DNA of 64,000 nt, taken from Niastella yeongjuensis (GTDB lineage Bacteria; Bacteroidota; Bacteroidia; Chitinophagales; Chitinophagaceae). The position numbers and the translations under genes were made by a program. Location: contig NZ_FOCZ01000012.1 in NCBI RefSeq assembly GCF_900110245.1, positions 124,001 to 188,000 on the forward strand, given 5' to 3'. The notes under the pieces were generated by a model. That model worked only from the letters and a program-made list of their open reading frames with translations. It did no database searches and was not told the origin of the DNA. The stretch's first letter is position 1. Each line of letters begins with the position of its first letter. Below, one piece after another: positions 44,128-53,036 of the stretch.

Positions 44128-45144
44128 TTATAATACAAGTTTTGCTATTTTACCGTTACCACCCGCTAAAAAAACAACTTTTCCTTTCTTCGCTTTCCGG
44201 CAAACGTGAAAACCGTTTTCACTCAGGAGGCGCCAGGTGAGCCCACTATCGGTAGAAAGGTCAACGCCTGAGATGCCGCAACTCAACAGTTTTTTACCGG
44301 TAATATATATAATACTGCTGCGATAACCGTGGGGCGGGGTAGCAGGGTGGATCCAGGTATGCCCCCCATCATGTGTAAGCACACAATTGAGCGTGGTATC
44401 TTTATAATTGATAAAATCGCCACCGGCAATAATAAAAGTATTGCTAACCCGCGGACCATCGGTGCGTACCGCAATGGAATTGGCGCCCGTACTTTCTTTT
44501 CCCTGTATAATAGGCAGCGAACGGCCACCGGCATCATCATGTACCCGGCTGATGGTTCCCCCGCTTACAAATAGAAAATCCTTATTACGGAAATAATAGA
44601 TGTTACTGCCGCTGCTGGCAAAACATCCTTCGCCGGGGGCGGCATTCGACTGCATAATGGAAGGCGTTTTGGTCCAGGTATTGCCGCCATTGGTGGTTTT
44701 TGCGATATAAAATTTAGAATCGATGGGGTCACCCACTACAATGCCATGTTTACTATCATAAAAATCCATGGCATCGAGGAACATGCCTTTGGTAGAATCA
44801 GTAAAAACAACCTTCCAGCTGGTGCCGCCATCTGTTGTCTTTAAAATATAGGCGGGTTCGGCTATACCCATAATGAGGGCAGTATTCGCATTGAAGGCTT
44901 CTATATCGCGGAAGTCAGTTTTCTCAAACCCTTTTACGGTGATCCATTGCCAGGTTTTACCACCGTTCAGCGACCGGCCAACGGTACCCTTACTGCCGCT
45001 TACCCAAATAACGTTGTCGTTTACGGGACACAATCCGCGTATTGATACGGCCTGTCCGCTGGTGAGCATTTCAATGGTTTGTGCGGAAGATAAAAAAGGC
45101 AGAACAGTTGATAGGAACAGGAATATGTACAGGCGCGCAGTCAT
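44128..45144 (-). CDS. YCF48/BNR-repeat beta-propeller protein
   Basis: 338 aa. Signal peptide (MTARLYIFLFLSTVLPFLSSA). Several Asp-box motifs (S/T-x-D/N-x-G-x-T/S-W): SLNGGKTW, TTDGGTSW, TTNGGNTW, THDGGHTW, STDSGLTW. This spacing is the pattern of YCF48-like/sialidase-type propellers, common as exported proteins. Likely secreted or outer-membrane-linked. No catalytic residues for sialidase are evident, so it is probably a binding or assembly factor. Confidence 0.82.
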   Translation of the reverse strand: MTARLYIFLFLSTVLPFLSSAQTIEMLTSGQAVSIRGLCPVNDNVIWVSGSKGTVGRSLNGGKTWQWITVKGFEKTDFRDIEAFNANTALIMGIAEPAYILKTTDGGTSWKVVFTDSTKGMFLDAMDFYDSKHGIVVGDPIDSKFYIAKTTNGGNTWTKTPSIMQSNAAPGEGCFASSGSNIYYFRNKDFLFVSGGTISRVHDDAGGRSLPIIQGKESTGANSIAVRTDGPRVSNTFIIAGGDFINYKDTTLNCVLTHDGGHTWIHPATPPHGYRSSIIYITGKKLLSCGISGVDLSTDSGLTWRLLSENGFHVCRKAKKGKVVFLAGGNGKIAKLVL

Positions 45145-45171
45145 GGGTGTAGTAAGTTTGGCCTGAATTTA

Positions 45172-45204
45172 AACAAAAAGCCCTCCCGACGAGTCGGAAG
45201 GGCT
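45172..45204 (-). terminator. Terminator of the candidate ncRNA
   Basis: Stem AGCCCTCCCGAC (45179-45190) with GTCGGAAGGGCT (45193-45204), one internal mismatch, then on the minus strand CTTTTTGTTT. It is placed upstream of the BNR gene, so it cannot belong to that gene. Confidence 0.8.
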
Positions 45205-45526
45205 ATATAATTTTTTCAGTCGAACCTACCAAATTTGAACTGTCTTCAATGGCATCGGATATTTTTTCAAAGGTAAAACACGTTATTGGCTACGGGTTTT
45301 CAGGATATCGACTGGGTTTTCCAAAGGGTTTAACTGGATCTGGTTCTTTGGATCTGGAAATTGGACTTAATACTGTGAACGGTTTTTTAGGATACTTAGG
45401 ATACGATCTACATTGTTTGTGAAATCGCTTTTGGAACAGTTGATCTTTACACTTGATATTGGACGGTGGTTTGGATATCTGGACTTTAAAACCTCTTTAA
45501 AAAAACTTACTGACTACTAAATCAGT
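45177..45526 (-). ncRNA. Candidate noncoding RNA of about 350 nt
   Basis: A stretch with no credible coding frame has a promoter-like -7 box on the minus strand (TATTTTTG at 45538-45531; a TTTG about 26 nt upstream) and a strong minus-strand terminator at 45179-45204. Transcription would start near 45526. The RNA is poor in G and has repeated CC-containing single-stranded motifs (ATCC, TCCA). I could not match it to RNase P, tmRNA, 6S or a known riboswitch: the conserved blocks of those are absent. Existence and boundaries are inferred. Confidence 0.4.
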
Positions 45527-45539
45527 GAATCAAAAATAT

Positions 45540-46102
45540 ATGTTAAACCCATTTCCTCATAGAGCAAATGTGCCCAATTTAAAACCTTCAGTTATTACGT
45601 GGGGATTAGTTTAAATACAGTGGTGAACCGGGGAATACCCAGTTAGTGGTATAGTATATCTACGATTTTGGAGAACGGGAAGCCCGTTTTGGCAGCAGTA
45701 TAAGGGACTTCTTACCGGAGTGGTTGACCACAAAAATAGCGGAAAATTTACGCATAGGTTTCGCTGTGAATAAAAAGGGGAAAACTGTTAACGGAGACAC
45801 CGGTGTAAAAGAAGGGTGTAATAATACAAAAACAGATGTGCCACTTCACAGGTAAAACAGCGGTTGTTTGATACAGATATAACCTAATTGTTTAACCGCA
45901 ATTAGCAGCTAAAACGATAAAAATAAAGGAATAACTATTTTGCTGATCGCTAATACCCAAATACCCTGTGTGCAATCGATTGTGTAAACACGTTTTTGAG
46001 TACAGTATTTTATGCAGAATGGGGCAAAAGTACAATTACTGAATAAAGCAACCGACGCAATATTGTGCAGGATTTTAGCGATTTTAGTTCGTAATTCTTT
46101 GC
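45540..46102. other. 563-bp gap without a supported gene
   Basis: AT-rich. A 31-codon minus-strand frame (ATG 45755, stop 45660) and an aacggg/cccgtt hairpin near 45675 are present but not convincing. I see no repeat array, tRNA or operator. It separates the ncRNA candidate from the 7-TM gene and contains the latter's promoter region. Confidence 0.6.
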
Positions 46103-46789
46103 ATGATTTCGAAAAGTATTATATACCAGATCGTATCTGTTTTAGCCTTGGGATTGTATTTCGTACCTATGCTTGTTGTATTGTTAAAGAAGCTATGGGC
46201 GGCTGTTCCATTCAGGCTGTTTGCATTGTACTGGCTCATATGTGCGCTGGCCAACCTCGTTGAATATTGTCATTTGTCGCACCAGGTGCTTGACCTGTAT
46301 ACCGTGATCTATAACTTACTGGATATTCCTTTTGTACTTACCATATTTTACTTCTCTACAACCTCACCTGTTGTTAAAAAGTTCATCAAAATAGTAGCAC
46401 CGGCATTACTGGCATCAGGATTTGTTAACTGCATGATCAGGGGATTCAATACCGGTTCACTGGAATATGTGCTGGGTGGGGAACTATTGATTGTGCTGGG
46501 AGTAATTGTTTGGGAGATCATTTTAAAATTACAGCAGATCAGACTGACGGGGCCTGTAAAAGGCCTGCTGTTGATCTATGCGGCCCTGTTTTTTGAATAC
46601 GGAACTTTTGTTGTTATTTATATCTTCGATTATTTCCTGCCAGGCACTTCTACAACAACCGATAATTTCCTGGTGTATTATTTATCTTCTACGGTAGCGC
46701 TTCCGGTTGCTATCTGCGGTTTCCTTACAAAGGGCATTAAAACACCGCCACAGGTAGTGGCTGATGAAAGGCAATGGGCAATGGGTTGA
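46103..46789 (+). CDS. Seven-TM integral membrane protein (hypothetical)
   Basis: 228 aa with about seven hydrophobic helices (roughly residues 7-28, 33-52, 65-83, 90-112, 120-142, 150-172, 188-207). No catalytic or binding motif that I recognise. The last residues (RQWAMG) and the stop codon are encoded by heptamer/octamer repeats, so the C-terminal tail was probably replaced by the array. Monocistronic; the function is unknown. Confidence 0.65.
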   Translation: MISKSIIYQIVSVLALGLYFVPMLVVLLKKLWAAVPFRLFALYWLICALANLVEYCHLSHQVLDLYTVIYNLLDIPFVLTIFYFSTTSPVVKKFIKIVAPALLASGFVNCMIRGFNTGSLEYVLGGELLIVLGVIVWEIILKLQQIRLTGPVKGLLLIYAALFFEYGTFVVIYIFDYFLPGTSTTTDNFLVYYLSSTVALPVAICGFLTKGIKTPPQVVADERQWAMG

Positions 46790-46840
46790 CAAGTTGACAA
46801 GTTAACAAGTTGATGAGGTAACAAGTTGATGAGGTTGATA
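46770..46840. repeat. Heptamer then octamer array overlapping the 7-TM gene end
   Basis: Two heptamers ggcaatg (46770, 46777) followed by octamers gttgacaa (46785, 46793), gttaacaa (46801), gttgatga (46809), ggtaacaa (46817), gttgatga (46825), ggttgata (46833). The stop codon TGA (46787-46789) is inside the first octamer. A weaker complementary series (taataacc, cctaata, ttaaaac) follows around 46900-46925. Confidence 0.85.
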
Positions 46841-46934
46841 AGGGAAAGCCAAACCCAGGCCCACCGACTCCGCTCGGGACCGCGAACTCAGTACTCAATA
46901 GCCTAATAACCTAATAACTTAAAACATAGAACTC

Positions 46935-47840
46935 TTATAGATTGATAATCGCGTAGGCTGTTTCACTAACATATGGTCCGCCGGGATAACGGGCGGTATA
47001 ATCGAGGTTGATCCAGTATTGGCCGTTTTGTTCGTGGTAATACATGTTGTCGATGGCTTCGTTGCCAAAAAGATGAATAACGGCCTGTTGCATCATCTCG
47101 AACTGTTTTTCGTCGCCACATAACAGTTCAGGATATAAGTGGCCATCTGTCAGGATCATGCGGCAATGAGCGCCTATGGCCTTCATACACGACACCATTA
47201 AAATGGTATGGTCATCGCAATCGCCCCCCAGTCCGTTTTGAATGGTTTCCCGGGCGGTGGCAAAGTATTCGTCCCTTTCCGAGTCAGATACATACTTGAA
47301 GTTGCTGTTGATGTGCTTGAACAGCGACAACAGCCGTACCTGTGAACCATACTTGGGATAATATTCATCAAACGATTCCAGTGAGTATTTTACAGAGTAA
47401 TTGCGCACCACCGAGTCGGTGGCTATTACTTTCGACTGAAGCGCTTTTACTGTTTTAGTTAACGGGCCGTCAAAAAAGGTAGGCCGTAACACCAGGTCAA
47501 TTTCCTTTTGTTCTTTTTTACCCCAGTTGTTCTGCACCATGGTCTTATAATCCCTGATCATATTGCCAAAGCCATAACCATTGGTCAGTTGATTATAAAT
47601 AAGCACCAATATAAGCAGGCCAACAGCCGGTAATAATAAAAAGCGAAACAGCCGGAGGGTGAGAAATGTTAAGGTGCCGGCCAAAATAATGGAAACGGTG
47701 AGGTCAAGGTTCCAGTCGCCCAGAATCAAAGGTGGAATGTAACGGTTAATAAGTGGCGCCAACGGGATCACTGCCAGTATACTCAATATAACCAGCAGTA
47801 CTTTCCGGGTATGGCCGTATTTATCCTGGGCTTGGTTCAT
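46935..47840 (-). CDS. Transglutaminase-like membrane protein
   Basis: 301 aa. Three to four N-terminal membrane helices (about 13-30, 45-65, 68-86). The soluble C-terminal part has a papain/transglutaminase core: Cys in GLGGDCDDHTILM, His in LTDGHLYPELLCG, and Asp in WINLDYTARYPGG. This fits a cysteine protease/transglutaminase-like domain facing the cytoplasm or periplasm. Substrate not known. Monocistronic. Confidence 0.8.
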   Translation of the reverse strand: MNQAQDKYGHTRKVLLVILSILAVIPLAPLINRYIPPLILGDWNLDLTVSIILAGTLTFLTLRLFRFLLLPAVGLLILVLIYNQLTNGYGFGNMIRDYKTMVQNNWGKKEQKEIDLVLRPTFFDGPLTKTVKALQSKVIATDSVVRNYSVKYSLESFDEYYPKYGSQVRLLSLFKHINSNFKYVSDSERDEYFATARETIQNGLGGDCDDHTILMVSCMKAIGAHCRMILTDGHLYPELLCGDEKQFEMMQQAVIHLFGNEAIDNMYYHEQNGQYWINLDYTARYPGGPYVSETAYAIINL

Positions 47841-48221
47841 AACGCACTTACTTTACAGAAACGAAAGTTCAACCATTTTGTTTGTATGGCAAGTGTTAAG
47901 CTTTCTGTAATTAAACCGGTAATGATTTTACCTGATAAACCGGTAAAACAATACATGGAGTGTACCAGGCGCTTACCGCCAGCCCGCCGAATTTGATCCC
48001 CTGTAACATCATGAATCAAAATGGTAACTGGTTAAGCAAACTTACATAAAAAACTGCGAGAAAAGAATAGCCGGAAGTTGGTAAGTTTATGTTAATGAAG
48101 TATAAAAAAATAAGGTTTAAAGTAGCAACTCTAACATGATTGGGCAGTTCTCTTTTGTAAAGAGAAAACATGCGAAAAGAGTTAACAACTTTAAACCTTA
48201 TACATTATACTTTAAGCCTCA
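47841..48221. other. Intergenic region holding an inverted heptamer array
   Basis: No gene supported. Two copies of TAAACCGGTAA (about 47912 and 47937). The right part is an inverted array whose arms (48098-48123 and 48189-48216) precede the small acidic-protein gene's stop on the far side. Confidence 0.6.
48098..48216. repeat. Inverted heptamer arms after the acidic-protein gene
   Basis: Left: aagtata (48098), aaaaaat (48105), aaggttt (48112), aaag. Right, complementary: ctttaaa (48189), ccttata (48196), cattata (48203), ctttaag (48210). ataaggtttaaagt and actttaaaccttat can pair. The right arm is six bases before the stop codon of the minus-strand gene at 48222. Confidence 0.7.
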
Positions 48222-48491
48222 TTATTCGTCATCTTCTTCCTCATAATAGGCATCCGCGCTGTCATTATAAACAGCTTCCCATTCTTTCACTTTGTCATCA
48301 CTCAACAGTTCCAGAATGTCGAAGATCGGATCGTTTTTCTTTTTCCACACCATCACCGGCATATCCTCATACTGAGTAATATACAGGCACAGGTCGGTTT
48401 CTACCGTGATTTTAATAAGCGTTACAGGTTCGTCTTCTTTTTCCTGTATCAGATAAAAACAGCCGGGCTCTAACAATGAATAAGAATACAT
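48222..48491 (-). CDS. Small acidic protein with Shine-Dalgarno start (hypothetical)
   Basis: 89 aa from ATG 48491. This start was chosen because it has a rare strong Shine-Dalgarno sequence (AGGTGGAGGAT, 6-8 bases before it), unusual in this phylum; the GTG 15 bases upstream overlaps the site. The protein is acidic, with a tail rich in D/E (YYEEEDDE). It has beta/alpha character (FYLIQEKEDEPVTLIKITVETD). Not recognised. Similar small acidic proteins occur at 57.0-57.6 kb. Confidence 0.65.
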   Translation of the reverse strand: MYSYSLLEPGCFYLIQEKEDEPVTLIKITVETDLCLYITQYEDMPVMVWKKKNDPIFDILELLSDDKVKEWEAVYNDSADAYYEEEDDE

Positions 48492-49070
48492 ACTAATATC
48501 CTCCACCTTTTTTAATGTTTCAAAAAAGAAGAATCAACAGGTTGCAAGCCGAATTAAATGGGTAGTATACGCGTTACGTTCTACAGAATTTAATGAGTTG
48601 GTTCCATGTAGTATAAATGGGATGTAAGTAAAGTGTCCCGTTTCGCGTACAATTCAAAATTAGCATAAAAAAACACACCGGCAATACACCCGGTGGCTGC
48701 CAGACCGAATTTATAATTTGTTTAAAGTTGCCTATTGATAATCAATTTGTTAGATGATTTAGCTTTTATAGCGCCGGGCCATTAATTGATGAAATTTAAA
48801 TTTTCGGAAAGGATGTTTAAAACCCATTTTTGGCACCGCATTTTTGACAGTTTTCGGCCTCCCCCCACCCCCTCCGGTGGAGGGGGAGTTTTGCATCACA
48901 CTGATAATTATTTGACTTAATCTATTCATGACATATGCATCGCCTACAGTCAGCGCAGCGGTTTTCTTTCAGCTTTAACCTTTCAGCCTTCATCCCGTAT
49001 TTGCAGCTTACATCCTTCGGCTGTTTCCCATTGCCCATTGCCTACTGCCTTTCTTTTCTGCCTTCTGCCC
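48492..49070. other. 579-bp gap without a supported gene
   Basis: Holds a GC-rich hairpin (48868-48886), a small hairpin around 48690-48710 (caccgg/ccggtg), and the heptamer array at 49029-49069. I see no coding frame, tRNA or recognisable RNA. Confidence 0.6.
49029..49069. repeat. Heptamer array abutting the ECF sigma gene stop
   Basis: cattgcc (49029), cattgcc (49036), tactgcc (49043), tttcttt (49050), then ttctgcc (49056, 49063). On the minus strand the array begins right after the stop codon of the sigma gene (49071). Confidence 0.75.
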
Positions 49071-49574
49071 TCATTCCAACACCTTCCCCCTAACCAATTG
49101 AATACCACGTACTTTCTGGTTTTTTACCGTCTGTTCCGACAAGCGCAGGTGCCGGGCTATTTGTTTATTGCTGAACCCGCCCAGGTAACTGAGCAAAATG
49201 ATTCGGCGGCATTGCTGAGGCAACGATTCCACGCCGGAATAAATAGCATGCAGCAGCTCTGACCGGGTAATGCTGTGCAGCACGGATTCTTCTATTTCAT
49301 CGGTCAGGATCCGCAGGTCAGTCTTTACCCGGGCCAGGGTGCGGTATTTTCGATTTTGGTTAATGCAGGCATTCCTGGTGCTGAGATACAGAAAGCTTCT
49401 TATGGCAACCGGCGAATTGAATTGATCCTGCTTTTGCCAGTATTTTAAAAATAACTCCGTTACAATGTCTTCTGCCACCAACGGATCGATCAGAAATTTC
49501 CGCGCAAAAAACACCAATGGATTATAATAGCGGTTATAGGTTTCCGCAAATGACACAGGGTGCGGTATACGCAT
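49071..49574 (-). CDS. ECF-type RNA polymerase sigma-70 factor
   Basis: 167 aa. Region 2: AETYNRYYNPLVFFARKFLIDPLVAEDIVTELFLKYWQ and RSFLYLSTRNACINQNR. Region 4 at the C-terminus: LPQQCRRIILLSYLGGFSNKQIARHLRLSEQTVKNQ. This is the Bacteroidota ECF group usually located next to FecR-type anti-sigma and SusCD genes. Here no FecR, SusC or SusD follows, so the factor is an orphan. Target genes unknown. Confidence 0.9.
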   Translation of the reverse strand: MRIPHPVSFAETYNRYYNPLVFFARKFLIDPLVAEDIVTELFLKYWQKQDQFNSPVAIRSFLYLSTRNACINQNRKYRTLARVKTDLRILTDEIEESVLHSITRSELLHAIYSGVESLPQQCRRIILLSYLGGFSNKQIARHLRLSEQTVKNQKVRGIQLVRGKVLE

Positions 49575-49702
49575 AAAAAAAGGTTTATGGTAAAACGATT
49601 ATTGCAGACTGTTATCTGGTTGGGTGGGAATGCTCGTAACGTGGAACGGTGTAAAATTAAAACAAAAACACCCTATGTCCCTAATACAATGTAGTGCAGC
49701 AA

Positions 49703-51400
49703 TTATGCTGTATAACGTTCATTGATAAGCTCTATAATAGTATGGCGGCTATCCTCCACATGCGGTTCATCATTTTCAATGGAATTTACCAGACCGGCCA
49801 GCTCTTCATCATGCACCGAATGCCGTAACCAGTTGGAGTAGTCTTTTCTTTTTAAATGATAACGCCAGGTTTCTTCATCTATCCCGGCTGCCATTTGGGT
49901 AAACACCATCAGGTTGTAGGCTTTTAAATTCAGTTTGTTTTCAGGGCCGCGAAAATAAAAGCTGTTGTAATCCATATCACCCGTAGCATACTTCTTTTTG
50001 TGACGCTGTTGCAGGTGTGCCGGTGTACCGGTTTTTATAAGCACGGGTTCGTTGCCGGCAGTAATGTCCCACACCCAGGCCTGTCCTTTTTGCAGTGGTG
50101 CTACGGCATTGTCGGGCAGTGGAATATTCCTGAAGCGGCTGAATGCAGAAATAGCTTTGGCGGCGTCTTCGCCCATAGAGATCAACAGCGTTATTTTATT
50201 CAACACCGCTTCATTCATCCCCTCGGTCGAAATGCTGATGAAGAGGAAGTTTTTAAAATCATCGGGGATGGCATAGTAGGAGGGGGCAGCGGGAGCAGGT
50301 AGCATATGATGGGCTTCGTCGGCAATGATCCAGTGCGGGTGACCGGTTTCCTTGCGCATTTGCGACAAAGCGGATAGCAGGCTGTTGAAGAAACGTGGCC
50401 GGTCATCGAGCGGAAGGGCCAGAATGCAAACGATCACACTTTGCAGCGGGTTGTTCAATAGGGATAACACTTCCTCCACTGCCGGTGCGTGTTCATTATC
50501 GCCGATTCGAACGGAGCCGGGTAGTTGCAGGTAATCGCCTTCGGGATCAATTAAACAGAACTGGTAATTCTTTTCCAGTAATTTTTCCAGTATAAATGTG
50601 GTCATGGTACTTTTACCACTTTGTGTGGTACCCGAAAGCAGGATATTGGGCCCGTATGGACAAACGCTGAAGTCTGCTGAGCTAATCTGTTGTCCCAGGT
50701 GCAGATAATGACGCGTTAGATGACAATCCAGGTCCTGCAGGTCGTTTTCCAGTAAACGGTCTATAAGCTCTATTACGCCCTTTCCGTGCGGATGAGCTGT
50801 AACCCAGTCGGCATGGTGTTGAACGGCAGGTAACGCGTTTGATACAGCTACAGCGCATTCGGCTGCCTGCAGCATGGCGTTGTCGTTCTCAGCATCGCCA
50901 ACGGCCACCACATTGTGCAGCGACAGGTTCAGTTCTTTCAATGTTTCTTTCAGGCCTTTTGCTTTGTTGATACCTGCCGGCAATACCATCACGGCCCCTT
51001 TGTTGAAGATCACCTGCAGTTCCAGTCCCTCTTTTTTGATGGCTTCCAAAACGGTGTTTTGATGCGGTTCCCAGGTAGCCACGATCACTTTACCTACCGA
51101 CAATGGTTTTGCCTGCTGGTGCAGTTCATTGATAAACGAAGCCGGCGGCCGTTCACCCAGCAGGCGTTCTTCTTTGGTAGCAGGGTTATACAACAGGGCA
51201 CCGTTTTCCGCAACTATGCGGTCGAACAGTTCATACTCGGGAAAATCAACTTTCAGTTCATCCAGCACCCGGCCGGTGACCAGTATCAGCAGGCGGGTGG
51301 AAGCTTTAAGCCGGTACAGCGCATCTATCACTTCCTGCTCCACCTTGCCATGCGTGGCCAGGGTACCGTCATAATCAGCTGCCAGACATAAATATCTCAT
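49703..51400 (-). CDS. HAD-IIB phosphatase fused to a HerA/DUF87-like ATPase
   Basis: 565 aa from ATG 51400; the earlier TTG adds nine unconserved residues. Residues about 1-225: HAD-IIB hydrolase (DYDGTLA with both catalytic Asp, TGR motif, GDAENDNAM with the metal-binding Asp), as in sugar-phosphate phosphatases. Residues about 230-450: P-loop ATPase with Walker A SGTTQSGKST, a Walker B of IIADEAHHML, and DPEGDY, as in HerA/VirB4-type or DUF87 ATPases. A helical C-terminal part follows. The fusion links a small-molecule phosphatase with a DNA-pump-like motor. Divergent from ku. Function unknown. Confidence 0.75.
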   Translation of the reverse strand: MRYLCLAADYDGTLATHGKVEQEVIDALYRLKASTRLLILVTGRVLDELKVDFPEYELFDRIVAENGALLYNPATKEERLLGERPPASFINELHQQAKPLSVGKVIVATWEPHQNTVLEAIKKEGLELQVIFNKGAVMVLPAGINKAKGLKETLKELNLSLHNVVAVGDAENDNAMLQAAECAVAVSNALPAVQHHADWVTAHPHGKGVIELIDRLLENDLQDLDCHLTRHYLHLGQQISSADFSVCPYGPNILLSGTTQSGKSTMTTFILEKLLEKNYQFCLIDPEGDYLQLPGSVRIGDNEHAPAVEEVLSLLNNPLQSVIVCILALPLDDRPRFFNSLLSALSQMRKETGHPHWIIADEAHHMLPAPAAPSYYAIPDDFKNFLFISISTEGMNEAVLNKITLLISMGEDAAKAISAFSRFRNIPLPDNAVAPLQKGQAWVWDITAGNEPVLIKTGTPAHLQQRHKKKYATGDMDYNSFYFRGPENKLNLKAYNLMVFTQMAAGIDEETWRYHLKRKDYSNWLRHSVHDEELAGLVNSIENDEPHVEDSRHTIIELINERYTA

Positions 51401-51545
51401 TACCTGAAGTTTCAAATGATGGTACAATCATACGGCCAGTACACCTGCGCAAAAAAATACCCATTTGCAGCGTTTGAAAGAAAATGATGGCCTTAACCAA
51501 TACTTATTGGCATAAAAGTTTCTGAAACCTAATAAAAAGACTGTT

Positions 51546-52334
51546 ATGCGAGCTATTTGGACAGGAGCCATCGGTTTTGGGTTGGTAAATATCCCCATAA
51601 AAATTTACAGCGCAGTAGAGGCCAGTGAGCTTGACCTTGACATGCTGGATAAAAAAGACCATTCCAACATTCATTTCCAGCGTGTGAATGCAAAAACGGG
51701 CAAGGAAGTAGCCTGGGAGAATATTGTGCGTGGTTACAAGCTCAACGGGCAATACGTGGTGCTCACCGATGAAGATTTTCAAAAAGTACGCCCTGAAAAG
51801 AACAAGCTCATCAATATTGCCGAGTTTGTCGATGAAACAGAGATAGATACCATGTATTACGAAAATCCGTATTACCTGGCGCCCGATAAAAGTGGGGTGA
51901 AAGCGTATAACCTGTTGCGTGACGCATTGGAAGAAACGGGCAAAGTGGGGCTGGGAACCTATGTACTGCGGAACAAAGAAAGCATTGGCGTTATAAAACC
52001 ACACGAAGATGCATTGGTATTGAATAAGATACGTTTTGGCGAAGAAATACGGGATACTGCCGGGCTGGGTATTAAGGCAACCAAAAGCAAACCTGCCGAA
52101 TTAAAAATGGCCATCGCTCTCATCAATCAGTTGACGGGCGAATTTGACATCACCCATTTCAAGGATACCTACTCGGCCGATCTGTTAAAGCTGATCAAAG
52201 ACAAAGCGAAAGGCAGGAAAATTCAGGTGCCTCAAATGCGTGTAGTGCATTCACGCTCAAAAGACCTGATGGAACAATTGAAAGCAAGCATTGGGAAGAA
52301 GGAAAAAGGCAGCAGCCGACGGAAAGCATCCTGA
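51546..52334 (+). CDS. ku: Non-homologous end-joining protein Ku
   Basis: 262 aa, typical bacterial Ku length. Begins MRAIWTGAIGFGLVNIPIKIYSAV, the standard Ku start, with the core DNA-ring region through GTYVLRNKESIGVIKPHEDALVL. The basic tail (KDLMEQLKASIGKKEKGSSRRKAS) fits the C-terminal extension that binds DNA or LigD. Ku holds DNA ends and recruits LigD for repair. LigD is encoded 0.7 kb downstream on the opposite strand. Confidence 0.95.
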   Translation: MRAIWTGAIGFGLVNIPIKIYSAVEASELDLDMLDKKDHSNIHFQRVNAKTGKEVAWENIVRGYKLNGQYVVLTDEDFQKVRPEKNKLINIAEFVDETEIDTMYYENPYYLAPDKSGVKAYNLLRDALEETGKVGLGTYVLRNKESIGVIKPHEDALVLNKIRFGEEIRDTAGLGIKATKSKPAELKMAIALINQLTGEFDITHFKDTYSADLLKLIKDKAKGRKIQVPQMRVVHSRSKDLMEQLKASIGKKEKGSSRRKAS

Positions 52335-52527
52335 CCGGACAAATTCTATCAATTAACATGTTAAAAGCCTTTTCTGACCTCAAAAAAATTCAGTAAATTA
52401 GTAGAAGTCCATTGCGTGTTTTTGTTAACGATTAACTAAACAGCGGTTATTGAACGCCTGACTGAAATAAAATTTCACGTCTACAGATACGGAATGATAA
52501 TTAATAACATATCAAAACTTCACGCTT

Positions 52528-53022
52528 GTGGAATACCAACAAACAGCCGAGATTTTGAATGACCTTTCTGCGATTAACCGCGAACGGGCCAAGGCTTATG
52601 AAGAAGCGTCTTTTCTGAATTTTATTTTTAACCTCGAGCTGCGGGGCTCATTTGCATTGCTGGCCAATCAAAGCCGGCAGAACAGTTTTTCGCTCCGTCA
52701 GTTCCTGGAACAGGTGCAAAGCCACCTGCCGGTTTCAAAAAAGCCAATGCCACAGCTCAGTTTTGGTGAGTTGTACAACCAATGGAAAGAAATGGGTGTT
52801 TCCTTTTCAGGCCCCAACATTTACGACATGCTGAAAAGCAGCGAACAGGGTGAGGAAGCCATACAGGTTATTTATACCCGGGCCATTGAACGGTTGCCGG
52901 CCGGTGACCTGCATTACCTGTTAGAGACCCAGTTACGCGGACTGCAAACATCTCACAGTGTTGTAAAAGGAATTCTGAACCAGCCGCAAAAGATGCCACA
53001 GAAAATGAAGAGGTCGATTTAG
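52528..53022 (+). CDS. DUF2383-like four-helix-bundle protein in the NHEJ cluster
   Basis: 164 aa from GTG 52528; the first in-frame ATG is far inside. Helical, ferritin-like: ILNDLSAINRERAKAYEEAS, LNFIFNLELRGSFALLANQS and GDLHYLLETQLRGLQTSHSVVKGIL match the PA2169/DUF2383 helical bundle. The usual metal-ligand Glu/His positions appear only partly conserved. It lies between ku and ligD, divergent in direction from ligD; the stop lies 14 bp before the ligD stop. A link to oxidative or stationary-phase DNA protection is plausible but not shown. Confidence 0.7.
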   Translation: MEYQQTAEILNDLSAINRERAKAYEEASFLNFIFNLELRGSFALLANQSRQNSFSLRQFLEQVQSHLPVSKKPMPQLSFGELYNQWKEMGVSFSGPNIYDMLKSSEQGEEAIQVIYTRAIERLPAGDLHYLLETQLRGLQTSHSVVKGILNQPQKMPQKMKRSI

Positions 53023-53036
53023 GCGTTTTAAACGCT

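Noticed and set aside
45205-45240. tmRNA-like GGTTCGAC near the candidate ncRNA 3' end
   Set aside because: The flanking sequence does not form a T-arm, there is no CCA or tag-peptide frame, and the total layout does not match tmRNA.
45660-45755. 31-codon minus-strand frame in the 45.5-46.1 kb gap
   Set aside because: No promoter, no terminator and no similarity; a random frame of this size is expected.
48868-48886. Strong GC hairpin ccccctcc/ggaggggg
   Set aside because: No T tract on the minus strand and no plus-strand gene upstream; no role can be assigned.
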